Positions 42,550-51,923 are shown, numbered from the stretch's first letter. The stretch: 64,000 nt of DNA from Ancylobacter polymorphus (GCF_030813495.1 NZ_JAUSUI010000002.1:372001-436000); one strand, 5' to 3'. Translations and numbers: made by a program. The notes: a model not told the origin generated them from the letters alone.

Positions 42550-44468
42550 GCCGCCTCGCTCAGCTCGATGGCGAAGAGGCTCCCGGCGGGCGAGCTGCGC
42601 TTCAGCAGCAGCCGGCCGCCGAAATCGCGGATGATGTTGAAGGACAGCGACAGGCCGAGGCCAAGGCCCGAGCCCGGCGGCTTGGTGGTGAAGAACGGGT
42701 CGAAAATGTCCGAGCGCTGCGCGTCCCCGATTCCCGTGCCGCTGTCGGCGATCTCGATGCTCACATGCTCTCCCTCGCGGTGGGCGCGGATCTCGATCCG
42801 GCGCGTGGCCGCGTCGTGAACCGCGTCCATCGCATTGGCGATGAGATTGACCAGCACCTGTTCGAGCCGCACCTCCTCGGCGCGGACCCGCAGCCCCGGC
42901 GGCACCGCCCGTAGCACCTCGATGCGCTCATCGGCAATGCGCTGGGCGAACAGCGACAGCGCGCCCTCGACCACATGCTCAAGATCGACCGCGCCGAGGG
43001 CGGGCTCCGGCCGGCGGGCGAAGCGCTTGAGATGCGCGATGCTCTGCGCCATGCGGACGGTGAGCCCTTCGATGCGGGCGAGACTTTCCGCCGCGTCGTC
43101 CCCGCGCCCGCGCTTCAGCAGCACGGCGCCGTTATGCGCGTGCGAGCGGATGGCGGCGAGCGGCTGGTTCAGCTCGTGCCCGATGCCCGCCGCCATCTGG
43201 CCGAGCGCGGCCAGCTTGGCGGACTGCACCAGCTCGTCGCGCGTCTGGCGGAAGATGACGAGGGCGCGGGCGAGTTCGTCCAGCTCGTCGGCGCCGAAAT
43301 AGCCCTGCGCCTTGGCCGCCGGCAGTTCCACCGCGCCGCCGCCGGCGATGGCCCCGGCGGCGAGGGTGAGCCGCTCCAGCCGGGCGATGAGGCTGCGCCG
43401 GACATAGAACCAGCCCACCAGCACCGCGACGCCGAGCGAAAGCCCGGCAATGGCGAGCAGCAGGCCGCGCCCGATGACGATGGCTTCCGCCGCGCGGGCG
43501 GCGGCGGCGCGCGCATCGGTCTCGATCTGCCGCGCCACGGTGCCGATGCTGCCGCCGAGTTCGGCGGCGAGATCGCGGCTGGTGGCGAGCCGCGCCTGGC
43601 CTTCCTCCGACGCGGCGATCTCCGCCATGCGCAGCCCCGGCAGGCCGCTTTCCGCCTCGGCGAGCGCGGCGAGGCGGCCGACGATCTGGCGCACGGTGAT
43701 GCTGTCCGCCCAGCCCTGCAGCCGCTTGGCCTCGACCACGAGTTCGTCCACCGCCTCGCCGAGGAAATGCCCGGTCTGGCGCAGATCCTCGGTCACCCGC
43801 ACGCTCGCCACCTGGCCGAGAAGGCCGATGGCGAGATGCGCCTGCGCGCTCAGGGCGAGGATGGCCTCGGTCTTGGAGGTCTCGTCGCGCAGGATGCGCT
43901 GCGCCGCCTGCCCGGCCTCGCCCGCCTGCCCCGCCTGGGCGAGGGCGGCGTGGATGTTGAAGCGCGCGTCTTCCACCAGCGGCTCGACCTCGTCGACGAG
44001 ATCGGCCTGCAGCCAGCGCAGTTCCTCGACGATGGCGCGGGTGCGGGCCTCGATGTCGAAGCGGCGGCGGGCGGCGGCGTCCACCGCGTCGAGCGTGGTG
44101 CCGAGCGCCTCCACCAGCCGGCGGAGCGCACCGAAGCCCTGCGCGCCTTCGCGCGACGGCGCGGTCTCCAGCAGGCGGCCGAGAGCGCCGAGCCGCTCGC
44201 GCGCCCGCTCCATGGCGCGGTCATGGTCGTCGCGGCGCTCGGCGGTGGCGAGTTCGGTGGCGGCGGCGGTGAGGCGCCCGCCCGCCTGCGACAGCTGCGC
44301 GGCGAAGACCAGCGCCGGCACATGGCCGCGCGCGGTGGAATCGAGTTCCGACGACAGCCGGGCATAGGACAGCCAGCCGACCAGGCAGGCGATGACCGCC
44401 AGCCCGCCCACGCCGATGAAGGCGAGCAGCAGCCGCCCGCCAATGCCGAAACGGCGCTCCCCGCTCAT
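42546..44468 (-). CDS. Membrane sensor histidine kinase (PgtB/DctB-like) with large periplasmic domain
   Basis: 640 aa. TM1 at about 12-34, a helical periplasmic domain of about 290 residues, TM2 near IVIGRGLLLAIAGLSLGVAV, a HAMP-like linker, then the kinase core with phospho-His in AALGQMAAGIGHELNQPLAA and ATP boxes NLIANAMDAV, DSGTGIGD and GSGLGLGLSLSF. Lies between its regulator and a binding protein in overlapping frames (ATGA at both ends). In Salmonella PgtB works with the periplasmic PgtC to sense phosphoglycerate; the same arrangement here suggests sensing through the binding protein. Confidence 0.92.
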   Translation of the reverse strand: MSGERRFGIGGRLLLAFIGVGGLAVIACLVGWLSYARLSSELDSTARGHVPALVFAAQLSQAGGRLTAAATELATAERRDDHDRAMERARERLGALGRLLETAPSREGAQGFGALRRLVEALGTTLDAVDAAARRRFDIEARTRAIVEELRWLQADLVDEVEPLVEDARFNIHAALAQAGQAGEAGQAAQRILRDETSKTEAILALSAQAHLAIGLLGQVASVRVTEDLRQTGHFLGEAVDELVVEAKRLQGWADSITVRQIVGRLAALAEAESGLPGLRMAEIAASEEGQARLATSRDLAAELGGSIGTVARQIETDARAAAARAAEAIVIGRGLLLAIAGLSLGVAVLVGWFYVRRSLIARLERLTLAAGAIAGGGAVELPAAKAQGYFGADELDELARALVIFRQTRDELVQSAKLAALGQMAAGIGHELNQPLAAIRSHAHNGAVLLKRGRGDDAAESLARIEGLTVRMAQSIAHLKRFARRPEPALGAVDLEHVVEGALSLFAQRIADERIEVLRAVPPGLRVRAEEVRLEQVLVNLIANAMDAVHDAATRRIEIRAHREGEHVSIEIADSGTGIGDAQRSDIFDPFFTTKPPGSGLGLGLSLSFNIIRDFGGRLLLKRSSPAGSLFAIELSEAA

Positions 44469-45838
44469 GGCGCGCCTCTCCCCGCGCGCAGCGCCGGCAG
44501 CCGCCCGTCCTCCACCAGGAGGCGCCGGGCAGTCTCGGCGGCGGCGCGCGCCTCGGCGAGATTGGCGGCGGCCCAGCGCTGGATGCGGCCGGTGAGCGCC
44601 GCCTGTTCCGGCGCGGCGGGCAGGCCGCGCGGCACGCGCACCAGCTTCACCCCGGCGGCGAGGCGCGTGGCTTCCGCCTCATTGAACGGCATCTGCCGCA
44701 GCAGCGCCCGCGCCCGCGTCACCTCGCGCGCGGCCTCGGTGTGCGGCGTGGGGAGCAGGGCGGCCTCCACCTCATAGACGGTGCGCCAGATGTCGGTGGC
44801 GTCACTGAGCGGGAAGGTGATCAGCTCGTCGAACAGGATGTTGACCAGTTCGTAGCGCTGCGCCGAGCGGCCGGCATCGAAGCTCCAGGTCGCCGCCTCG
44901 TCGTTCTGCGCGAAGGGATTGGGCCCGACGGTCGCCCCCTCGGCATAGAATTCCGGGCGGATGGGCTGGCGGTCGATGCGGGGGTCGAGCAGCAGGCGCT
45001 GACCGGGCACGGACAGCAGGAAATCGACGAAGGCGTTCGCCGCCTCGCGGTTCACCGCGTCCTTGAGCAGGGCGATGCTGGCGGGGGTGAACACCTTCTG
45101 ATCGGGAAAGCTGAAGCGCACCGGCCCGGCATCGAGTCCGCCCGGCCGCGCCAGGAAATCGATGGTAATGCCGACCCCGAACCGCCCGCGCGACACGCCC
45201 GCCGCCACGCCGAAGCTGCGGGCGGTGACGGTGGCGAGATTGCCGCCGACCTGCCGCCACACCGCCCAGCCCTCATCCCAGCCCTGCGACTGCAGCAGCG
45301 CCTCGACCATCAGATGCGTCGTGCCCGAGCGGGAGGGCGAGGAGAGGCCGACATGGCCGTGATAGACCGGCGCGGTGAGATCGCGCCAGCGCTGCGGCAC
45401 GCCGAGCCGGTGGCGCTCCAGATAGGCCTCGTTCCACACCACGCCATAGCCCGACAGCGCGAAGCCGAGATAGAGGCCGGAGGGATCGTTGACGGGATAG
45501 CCCGCCACCACCGGCGGCGTGCCGGTGTCGCGCGGAGCGAGCGGTGCGAGCCGGCCTTCCAGCTTCAGCAATTCGAACGCATCCGGCGCCGAGGCCCAGA
45601 ACAGATCGGCATCGAGCCGCTCGCCGCCGGTGATCAGCGCCACGGCGGCGGTGGTCTTGCGCTGCACGAACTCGACCTCGATGTCCGGCCGCGCCGCCCG
45701 GAATGCCGTGCGGTAAAGCTCGATCATGGAGGGAGGAAACGAGGTGACGATACGCAGGGGGCGAGCTGAGGCCGGCACCGCCTGCGCGATCAGCAGGCAC
45801 AGGCCGATAAGGGCCAGAGCCGATATGCGGTGCTTCAC
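44465..45838 (-). CDS. PgtC-like periplasmic binding protein, probable signal input for the sensor kinase
   Basis: 457 aa, GTG start at 45838 preceded by GGGAG. The same frame stays open to 46633, but that extension lies antisense to the LysE gene. Signal peptide KHRISALALIGLCLLIAQAV with cleavage near ASARP. Motifs ADLFWASAPDAFELLK, SGLYLGFALSGYGVVWN and SPSRSGTTHLMVEALLQSQG mirror the importer's own binding protein. Encoded first in the sensor operon, with the kinase and regulator following, it is better placed to signal than to transport. Confidence 0.88.
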   Translation of the reverse strand: MKHRISALALIGLCLLIAQAVPASARPLRIVTSFPPSMIELYRTAFRAARPDIEVEFVQRKTTAAVALITGGERLDADLFWASAPDAFELLKLEGRLAPLAPRDTGTPPVVAGYPVNDPSGLYLGFALSGYGVVWNEAYLERHRLGVPQRWRDLTAPVYHGHVGLSSPSRSGTTHLMVEALLQSQGWDEGWAVWRQVGGNLATVTARSFGVAAGVSRGRFGVGITIDFLARPGGLDAGPVRFSFPDQKVFTPASIALLKDAVNREAANAFVDFLLSVPGQRLLLDPRIDRQPIRPEFYAEGATVGPNPFAQNDEAATWSFDAGRSAQRYELVNILFDELITFPLSDATDIWRTVYEVEAALLPTPHTEAAREVTRARALLRQMPFNEAEATRLAAGVKLVRVPRGLPAAPEQAALTGRIQRWAAANLAEARAAAETARRLLVEDGRLPALRAGRGAP

Positions 45839-45960
45839 CGCCTTCTCCCGGAGTGTGACGTTTCTTGTTGCGCCACCATCGCCGCTGAGCCCGGCCGCCG
45901 CAAGCTTTGCCGGCAATCCCTTCCCGGCAATGCCTTTTTCAGGCCCTGGCGGTCGGCGGC

Positions 45961-46602
45961 TCAGCCCGGCGCGTTCAGCGCGCGCAGCACCAGCGAGCCG
46001 GCCAGGGTGAGCATGACGAGCCCGACTCCGGCATCGAGCACCCGCCAGGCCGCCGGCCTTGCGAAGAGCGGGCGCAGCAGCCTGGCGCCATAGCCGAGCG
46101 TGGCGAACCAGAGAAAGCTCGCCAGCGCCGCGCCGGCAACGAAGACCGGGCGCGCCGCCTCCGGCTGGGCGGCGCCGGCCGCGCCCATCAGCAGCACCGT
46201 GTCGAGATAGACATGCGGGTTGAGCAAAGTGAAGCCGGCGGTGGCGAGCAGCGCGCGGGCCAGCGTGGTGCCGGCCGACGCATCGACCACCATCGCGTCC
46301 GTCGCCGCCATGCGCCGCAGCGCCTGCACCCCATACCAGCCGAGAAAGCCGGCGCCGCCCAGCGCCAGCGCCGTGGCGAGCTGCGGCAGGGCGTTGAGGA
46401 AGGCGCCGAGCCCGCCGACGCCCGCGCCGATGAGCAGCGCGTCGGCGGTGCCGCAGAACAGCACGATCGGACCCACATGTTCGCGCCGCAACCCCTGGCG
46501 CAGCACGAACAGGTTCTGCGCGCCGATGGCGATGATCAGCGCGCCCGAGAGCAGAAAGCCGGTGAGGAAGGGCAGGAATGCAGGCGCGAGGGGCTGTGTC
46601 AT
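45961..46602 (-). CDS. LysE/ArgO-family amino-acid exporter
   Basis: 213 aa inner-membrane protein with five to six helices. Start ATG at 46602. Contains LIIAIGAQNLFVLRQGLRRE, TLLNPHVYLDTVLLMG and LASFLWFATLGYGARLL, close to ArgO/LysE (arginine or lysine export). Divergent from an ArgP/LysG-type regulator, the classical pairing in which basic amino acids induce the exporter. A hairpin with TTGCCGG / CCGGCAA arms lies at 45907-45930 past the stop, but its T run is on the opposite strand. Confidence 0.9.
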   Translation of the reverse strand: MTQPLAPAFLPFLTGFLLSGALIIAIGAQNLFVLRQGLRREHVGPIVLFCGTADALLIGAGVGGLGAFLNALPQLATALALGGAGFLGWYGVQALRRMAATDAMVVDASAGTTLARALLATAGFTLLNPHVYLDTVLLMGAAGAAQPEAARPVFVAGAALASFLWFATLGYGARLLRPLFARPAAWRVLDAGVGLVMLTLAGSLVLRALNAPG

Positions 46603-46630
46603 GCCGTCTTGGTGGCGCGCGACGCCTGCC

Positions 46631-46676
46631 CAAGTAAAACTTGTTCTGCTAAGCCTGATGAAGCAAAACTTCATCA
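46631..46676. promoter_or_regulatory. Two palindromes in the lysE-argP intergenic region
   Basis: CAAGT-AAA-ACTTG (46631-46643) and TGATGAAG-CAAAA-CTTCATCA (46656-46676). Both lie in the 73-bp divergent region, the second abutting the argP start codon. They are plausible ArgP operator/autoregulation sites. Confidence 0.45.
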
Positions 46677-47566
46677 TGCTGGATTACCCTTCGCTTGCCG
46701 CCGTCGCCGCCGTGGTGCGGGAAGGCACGTTCGAGCGCGCCGCCGCCGCGCTCGGCATCACGCCCTCGGCGGTGTCGCAGCGCGTGCGCGGGCTGGAGGA
46801 ACGGCTCGGCGCCATCCTCATCGTGCGCGGCCAGCCCTGCCTGCCGACCGCGCTCGGGCGCACGCTGTGCGCCCATCTCGACCGGGTGCGGCTGCTGGAG
46901 CACGACCTCGCGCCGGCGCTCGGCCCCTCGGTCGGGGCGGGCGAGCGCCTCACTGTGCCGGTGGCGGTGAATGCCGACAGTCTCGCCACCTGGTTTCCCA
47001 CGGCGGCCGCAGCCTTCGCCCGCGCGACGCAGGCGACGCTCGACATCGCGCTCGACGACGAGGCCCACACCGCCGCGCGGCTGCGCAGCGGCGAGGTGCT
47101 GGCCGCCGTCACCGCCGAGCGCGAGCCCGTGCCGGGCTGCCGGACGCTCCCGCTCGGGGCGCTGGCCTATGCCGCCTGTGCCAGCCCGGATCTTGTCGCG
47201 CGGTGTTTCCCGCACGGCGTCACCGCGTCGGCATTGGAGGCCGCGCCCTGCCTGCGCTTCGACCGGCGGGATTTCCTGCAGGTACGCTGGGCGCAGGCCG
47301 CGCTGGGGGTGGAACGGCTCGGCCCGGTGCATTGGGTGCCGTCCACCCATGGCTTTCTCGACCTGACGCGGCTGGGGCTCGGCTGGGGCCTGCACCCCTT
47401 GGTGATGGTCGAGGCGGATATCGACGCCGGCCGCCTCATCGAGCTGGTGCCGGGCCGGCGCAGCGAGGTGCCGCTGTACTGGACCGCGACCCGCCTGCAT
47501 GCCGGGGCGCTGAGCCGGCTGACAAGCGCGGTGCGGGCGGCGGCGGGCACCGTGCTGCGCCGCTGA
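46676..47566 (+). CDS. argP: LysR-family regulator ArgP/LysG type
   Basis: 296 aa. DNA-binding domain LDYPSLAAVAAVVREGTFER and AAAALGITPSAVSQRVRGLE, very like E. coli ArgP; effector domain includes WVPSTHGFLDLTRLGLGWGL. Start ATG at 46676 aligns with ArgP; an in-frame ATG at 46658 adds MKQNFI. Expected to activate the divergent exporter when lysine or arginine is in excess. Confidence 0.9.
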   Translation: MLDYPSLAAVAAVVREGTFERAAAALGITPSAVSQRVRGLEERLGAILIVRGQPCLPTALGRTLCAHLDRVRLLEHDLAPALGPSVGAGERLTVPVAVNADSLATWFPTAAAAFARATQATLDIALDDEAHTAARLRSGEVLAAVTAEREPVPGCRTLPLGALAYAACASPDLVARCFPHGVTASALEAAPCLRFDRRDFLQVRWAQAALGVERLGPVHWVPSTHGFLDLTRLGLGWGLHPLVMVEADIDAGRLIELVPGRRSEVPLYWTATRLHAGALSRLTSAVRAAAGTVLRR

Positions 47567-47641
47567 GGGCGGGTGTCGGGCGTGCCATCAGCCTCGCGCA
47601 AGCCAGCCCGCCTCTAGTGGAGGCTGACTTAACCTTACGAG

Positions 47642-49351
47642 ATGTCAGCGATGCGCTTCGCCAACTGGTCCATACTGGGGAAAATCTCCCTCGTGGTCGC
47701 TCTGCTCGGCCTGTGCTCCACCGGATGCACCCTGTTTGCCGGCCGCCGGATGGCGGAGATGCAGGACGATTATACCGCGCTGCTTGAGGGCGATGCCCGG
47801 GCGGCGGTCGCCCTGGCGCGCATGAACCGGCAGGCGGTATGGTCGGAGCGCTCGATCTTCCAGGCCCTGGCCTCCACCAGCCCGGAAGAGGGGCGCGAGG
47901 CGCAGACGCAGCTTGCGCATGGGCTTGAGGAACTGCATCGTTTTGCCGCCGAGGCCCAGAAGGCGTTGCCCGACCACGCCGCCGACATCCAGGCGCTGGT
48001 GGACCGCTTCGACGCGCAGGTGAAGAATGCCTGTGCCGCCACCATCCAGACGGCGCTCGCGGCCACGACCGCCGACGAGAAGCACCACGCGAACCAGATG
48101 ATGATGGCGGAGTGCGAGCCGGCACTGGAGAAGGTGCGGGTCGAGCTGTCCAATCTCGTCGCCGCGCTGCAGAACCACATGCACCAGCGCGAGGAGGAAT
48201 TGCACGCGCGGGCCGACGCCACCCAGCTCGAACTCTATGCCGGCACCGGCGCCGCGATCTTCTTCTGCCTCGTGCTGGCCTTCCTGATCGCCTCGCGGGG
48301 CATTGTGCGCCCCATCGGCCGCATCGTGGGTGTGATGGAGGCGCTGACCTCCGGGCGGTTCGAGACCGAGGTCGCGGAGACCGAACGCCGCGACGAGGTC
48401 GGGCGGCTGGCGCGGGGGCTGGCGCGCTTCCGGCAGGAGCTGATCGCCAATGCCGATCTGCGCGCGCAGGCGGCGATCGAGGAGCAGCGCTCGGCCGAGC
48501 GGCTGCGTCAGCAGAAGGAGGAGATCGCCGCCACCTTCGAAAGCCGCATGGGCAAGCTCGCGGAATCGTTCACGAGTTCCTCGACGGAAGTGGCGCAGGC
48601 CGCGACCATGCTCTCCGCTGCGGCGGAGCAGACCACCCGCCAGGCCCACGCCGTGAGCGAGGCGGCGACGGAAGCCTCGGCCAGCGTGCAGACGGTTGCC
48701 GCATCCGCGGAGGAGATGTCCGCCTCGGTCCGCGAGATCGCCCAACAGGTGGTCCGCGCCGCGAGCATCGCCGACGGCGCCTCCAGCGATTCGACCCGGA
48801 TCCAGAGCGAGATCGCCGAGCTGACCCAGGCGGCGAGCCAGATCGGCGCGGTCATCGACCTCATCACCAGCATTGCCGGGCAGACCAATCTGCTGGCGCT
48901 CAACGCCACCATCGAAGCCGCCCGCGCCGGCGAGGCGGGACGGGGCTTCGCCGTGGTGGCGCAGGAGGTGAAGGACCTCGCCAGCCAGACCGCGCAGGCG
49001 ACCGAGGAGATTTCCGCCAAGGTGACGGAGATCCAGAGCGCGACGGACCGCTCGGTCGCGTCGATCGCGCGGATCGCCACCACCATCGACGAAATCCGCA
49101 CCGCGTCGGCGGCGATTTCCGCCGCCATCGAGGAGCAGGGGGCGGCGACGCGCGAAATCGCCTACAGCACCCAGCAGGCCGCCGAGGGTGCTCGCGCCGT
49201 CAATGGCAGCATCCACGGCGTCGGCGAGGCGGCGGAGACCACGGGCGCCGCTTCGGTGCAGCTGAAGGGCCTGTCCGAGCAGCTCTCCGGCCAGGCGGTG
49301 GAGCTCAACACCGAGGTACGCAGCTTCGTGACCACCCTGCGCGCAGCCTGA
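47642..49351 (+). CDS. Methyl-accepting chemotaxis protein
   Basis: 569 aa. TM1 at about 12-32, a four-helix-type periplasmic domain of about 160 residues, TM2 near [24 protein letters not shown] ([20 protein letters not shown]) and a signalling domain with the hairpin tip [20 protein letters not shown] and [17 protein letters not shown]. No C-terminal CheR-docking pentapeptide is visible. Stands alone, with no che genes beside it. The ligand is unknown. Confidence 0.94.
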   Translation: MSAMRFANWSILGKISLVVALLGLCSTGCTLFAGRRMAEMQDDYTALLEGDARAAVALARMNRQAVWSERSIFQALASTSPEEGREAQTQLAHGLEELHRFAAEAQKALPDHAADIQALVDRFDAQVKNACAATIQTALAATTADEKHHANQMMMAECEPALEKVRVELSNLVAALQNHMHQREEELHARADATQLELYAGTGAAIFFCLVLAFLIASRGIVRPIGRIVGVMEALTSGRFETEVAETERRDEVGRLARGLARFRQELIANADLRAQAAIEEQRSAERLRQQKEEIAATFESRMGKLAESFTSSSTEVAQAATMLSAAAEQTTRQAHAVSEAATEASASVQTVAASAEEMSASVREIAQQVVRAASIADGASSDSTRIQSEIAELTQAASQIGAVIDLITSIAGQTNLLALNATIEAARAGEAGRGFAVVAQEVKDLASQTAQATEEISAKVTEIQSATDRSVASIARIATTIDEIRTASAAISAAIEEQGAATREIAYSTQQAAEGARAVNGSIHGVGEAAETTGAASVQLKGLSEQLSGQAVELNTEVRSFVTTLRAA

Positions 49352-49376
49352 GCCGCGCCGCACTCCCGAAAAGAGG

Positions 49377-49401
49377 CGCCCGGCGGCGGCAACGCCGGGC
49401 G
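49377..49401 (+). terminator. Hairpin terminator after the chemoreceptor gene
   Basis: Stem CGCCCGGCG / CGCCGGGCG with 7-nt loop, 26 bp past the stop and followed by TGGCCTTTC. An outer AGGCGCC / GGCGCCT pair surrounds it. Confidence 0.6.
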
Positions 49402-49540
49402 TGGCCTTTCAGGCGCCTTCCCCTCCGCCGCGTCATGGCCCTCGGTTCCACGGTTGATTGTCGGGCAACGAACCGCCAGAGTGAGCGTTATTCAACGGTG
49501 CCAACAGGGCACGTTGCTCCACTAGGGAAGGTTATCGCCG

Positions 49541-49975
49541 ATGAAACTCTTGTCGGTACTACGGGTCGGGTTGCTCGCTCTTGCCGCGCTCATCGGCGGC
49601 ATGTCGCTGGCCAGCGCCGCGGACGGCTCCATCACCATCCGCATCGTGAAGGCCGGGTTCGTCGTCGGCGGTTCCGCCGGCGAGGGCGTGCTGACCTTCC
49701 GGGGCCGCAAATATCCGCTCTCGGTCGGTGGGCTGAGCTATGGCTTCACCTTCGGCGCTTCCGAGACGCGCCTGCATGGCAAGGTCCGCAATATCCAGCG
49801 TGCGTCCGACGTGTCGGGCGTCTATGCCCAGGGCGGTGCCGGCGCGGCCTTCGTGAAGGGCGCGCAGGTGGTTGTGCTGACCAACCAGAACGGCGCCGTG
49901 CTGGAACTCAGCGGCGAGCAGAAGGGCGTGATCGTCAGCCTCGATCTGAGCGGGCTGGCTCTCTCGCTGAAGTGA
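49541..49975 (+). CDS. Small exported protein of unknown function
   Basis: 144 aa. Clear signal peptide (KLLSVLRVGLLALAALIGGM, cleavage near SLASAADG), with GGGAAGG upstream. The mature part is Gly-rich and beta-like: VKAGFVVGGSAGEGVLTFRG, KYPLSVGGLSYGFTFGAS, AAFVKGAQVVVLTNQNGAVL. The KAGFxVGGSxGEGxL stretch resembles the SYLF/Ysc84 lipid-binding motif, but only over a short region. It is probably periplasmic. No operon partner: terminators bracket it on both sides. I do not assign a function. Confidence 0.8.
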   Translation: MKLLSVLRVGLLALAALIGGMSLASAADGSITIRIVKAGFVVGGSAGEGVLTFRGRKYPLSVGGLSYGFTFGASETRLHGKVRNIQRASDVSGVYAQGGAGAAFVKGAQVVVLTNQNGAVLELSGEQKGVIVSLDLSGLALSLK

Positions 49976-49982
49976 GACATGC

Positions 49983-50016
49983 GGCGGGGGCGGCCGCGAC
50001 GCACGCCGCCCCCGCC
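49983..50016 (+). terminator. Strong GC hairpin after the small exported protein gene
   Basis: Perfect 12-bp arms GGCGGGGGCGGC / GCCGCCCCCGCC with a 10-nt loop, starting 8 bp past the stop. No T run. Confidence 0.6.
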
Positions 50017-50503
50017 GTCCTCCTCCGCTGGCCGTTGGCCGTTTCTGAGCGCGCCGGGCCCGAGGGGAAGACATTCGCGCGCCCATATTGGCCGGCGACG
50101 AGCCCGCCGCGCGCTTCACCATCGCCGATCCGATCAGGCGGGGCTCCACCAGCACGACACGCTCGCGCGCGCCGGCCGCGCAACCTCCCGCCGCGGACCG
50201 GACCGACGCTTGCGCGGCGATGGCCCGCTTTTCCCATGACAGGCTGCCGCGCGGACCGTCACAGACGGAGGCGCCGGGCGGCGGACGGCGGAGATCGCAC
50301 CCCCGACTTATGACAGGGCGCGGGATGGCCCCTACAATGCCGGCAAGCGCATCGCGCCGACCAGACCCAGGGGATGGCCGCCAATCCACAACGGGTGCCC
50401 GTTTGAGAAACGGCCCCCCAGAGCGCCCGACGCGGATGTGGGCCTACGAAATCAATGCAGAAGAAGGGCTGAAGGGGCATCACGCCCAAGGCTCGCGCCC
50501 GGC
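50017..50503. other. Intergenic stretch without a recognisable gene
   Basis: About 490 bp between the small exported protein and the HxlR gene. Frames open here on both strands have biased composition and no family motif. I see no RNA gene or mobile-element remnant. Confidence 0.5.
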
Positions 50504-50893
50504 TTACCGGTTTCGCCCTGACGTTCCCGCCGGGACGCTCCGCTGCGTGTCCGGATGGTAGAATCCGCCTTCGAGCTTTGCATGTCCCCATGCCATGAGC
50601 TCAAGGAGGACCGGTTCGAGGCTCAATCCTTCCTCCGTGAGAAGGTAGCGATATCGGACCGGGCGCTGCTGGTAGGCTTCGCGGCGCAGGATGCCAAGGG
50701 CTTCGAGACGCTTCAGACGCTGAGCCAGCAGGTTGGCGGGGATGCGTTCCTCGCTGCCCTGCAAGGCGAGGAAGGTGTCCTTCCCGTGCCACATCAGGTC
50801 CCGGATGACGAGCAGGGTCCACCTGTCTCCGATTATCTCCAGCGCTCTTGCGATGGAACAGCGCGAGCGAAATTCGTGGCTGTCGAGCTTCAT
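50504..50893 (-). CDS. HxlR-family winged-helix regulator
   Basis: 129 aa. Family core CSIARALEIIGDRWTLLVIRD, then IPANLLAQRLKRLEALGIL and YLLTEEGLSLEPVLLELMAW. The single conserved N-terminal Cys (C12) is kept, which in YodB/HypR-type members senses electrophiles or oxidants. Divergent from the PLP-enzyme gene with palindromes between, so it probably represses itself and/or that gene. Confidence 0.9.
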   Translation of the reverse strand: MKLDSHEFRSRCSIARALEIIGDRWTLLVIRDLMWHGKDTFLALQGSEERIPANLLAQRLKRLEALGILRREAYQQRPVRYRYLLTEEGLSLEPVLLELMAWGHAKLEGGFYHPDTQRSVPAGTSGRNR

Positions 50894-50933
50894 CGTAGCC
50901 GCCGCTCCGTTCAGGCCAACCCCCGCTGACCCA

Positions 50934-50992
50934 TATCACTTTCTCATTGCAAGTCACCGTGTCGTCAGTCACTTTCGAATTGGAAGTGACTC
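50934..50992. promoter_or_regulatory. HxlR candidate operators in the divergent region
   Basis: A perfect inverted repeat AGTCACTT (50968-50975) and AAGTGACT (50985-50992) with 9-bp centre. A weaker copy with the same half-sites (ATCACTT ... AAGTCAC) occupies about 50934-50958. Both lie in the 118-bp gap between hxlR and the PLP gene. Confidence 0.65.
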
Positions 50993-51011
50993 GCCTCGGG
51001 AGGATGCCTCG

Positions 51012-51923
51012 ATGCTTCAGATCGGTAACACGCCCTTGGTGCGGCTCGACCGGCTGACGGGCCCGGACTGCGCGGATGTCTGGGTCAAGTGTGAAGGTGC
51101 CAACCCGACCGGCAGCATGAAGGACCGCATGGCGCTGTCGATGGTCGAGGGCGCCGAGGCGCGAGGCGCGCTGCGGCGGGGGATGCGGCTGGTCGAGTAT
51201 ACCGGCGGAAGTACCGGCAGTTCGCTGGCGATGGTCTGTGCCATGCGCGGCTACCGGGCGCATTTTGTTTCGTCGAATGGATTTGCCGAGGAAAAGCTGC
51301 GCACGATGCGGGCCTTCGGCGCGCAGGTCGAGATCATCGAGGCGGAAGGGCGCAGGCTCACCGCCGCGGTCATCGACCGGATGATCGCCCGGGCCCGCAC
51401 ACTGGCTGCCGAGTCCGATGTTTACTGGCCCGACCAGGTGAACAACCCCGACAACAAGCGCGGCTACCATGGCATGGCTCAGGAAATCTGCGCGGCGCTC
51501 GCGGGCCCCGTGGATGCCTTTGTCGCGGCAACGGGCGGCGGCGGTTGCATTTCGGGCAACGCCGAGATTCTCAAGCAGCGCAATCCCGCCACCCGGATCG
51601 TCGCTGTCGAGCCCGATCAGGTTCGCAACATTTCAGGCGGCCCCACCAGCGGTACGCATCGGCTGGAGGGAATCGGCCTGTCCTTCACGCCGACGATCCT
51701 TCGGCGCGATCTGATCGACGAGGTGATCGCTGTCACCGACGCCGACGCCTATTCAACCGCGCGAGACCTGGCAATGCGCGCCGGCATACTGGGCGGAGTG
51801 ACGTCCGGCGCCAATGTCTTCGCCGCGTTGCAGCTGGCCCGGCGCCTCGGCCCGGGCAAGACCGTGGTCACGGTTATCATCGACACCGGACTTCGCTATC
51901 TCCAGGGAGATCTCTTCGTCTGA
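51012..51923 (+). CDS. PLP-dependent cysteine synthase-family enzyme
   Basis: 303 aa, fold type II PLP enzyme. PLP Lys at 37 in GANPTGSMKDR; phosphate-binding loop GGGGCISGNAE; opening IGNTPLVRLDRL. It replaces or eliminates a beta-substituent on an O-acetylserine-like amino acid. It lacks the long C-terminal regulatory region of cystathionine beta-synthase. The usual substrate-loop motif TSGNTG is here TGGSTGS, so it may not be the housekeeping CysK. GGGAGGA precedes the ATG at 51012. Control by the divergent HxlR gene hints at thiol or electrophile stress. Confidence 0.85.
   Translation: MLQIGNTPLVRLDRLTGPDCADVWVKCEGANPTGSMKDRMALSMVEGAEARGALRRGMRLVEYTGGSTGSSLAMVCAMRGYRAHFVSSNGFAEEKLRTMRAFGAQVEIIEAEGRRLTAAVIDRMIARARTLAAESDVYWPDQVNNPDNKRGYHGMAQEICAALAGPVDAFVAATGGGGCISGNAEILKQRNPATRIVAVEPDQVRNISGGPTSGTHRLEGIGLSFTPTILRRDLIDEVIAVTDADAYSTARDLAMRAGILGGVTSGANVFAALQLARRLGPGKTVVTVIIDTGLRYLQGDLFV

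Noticed and set aside
45907-45930. Hairpin with nearby T run taken as a terminator for lysE
   Set aside because: The T run is on the plus strand whereas lysE is on the minus strand, and no plus-strand gene ends there.
45839-46633. N-terminal extension of the PgtC-like protein frame
   Set aside because: The frame stays open but is antisense to the LysE gene; a GTG with a ribosome-binding site and a signal peptide begins at 45838.
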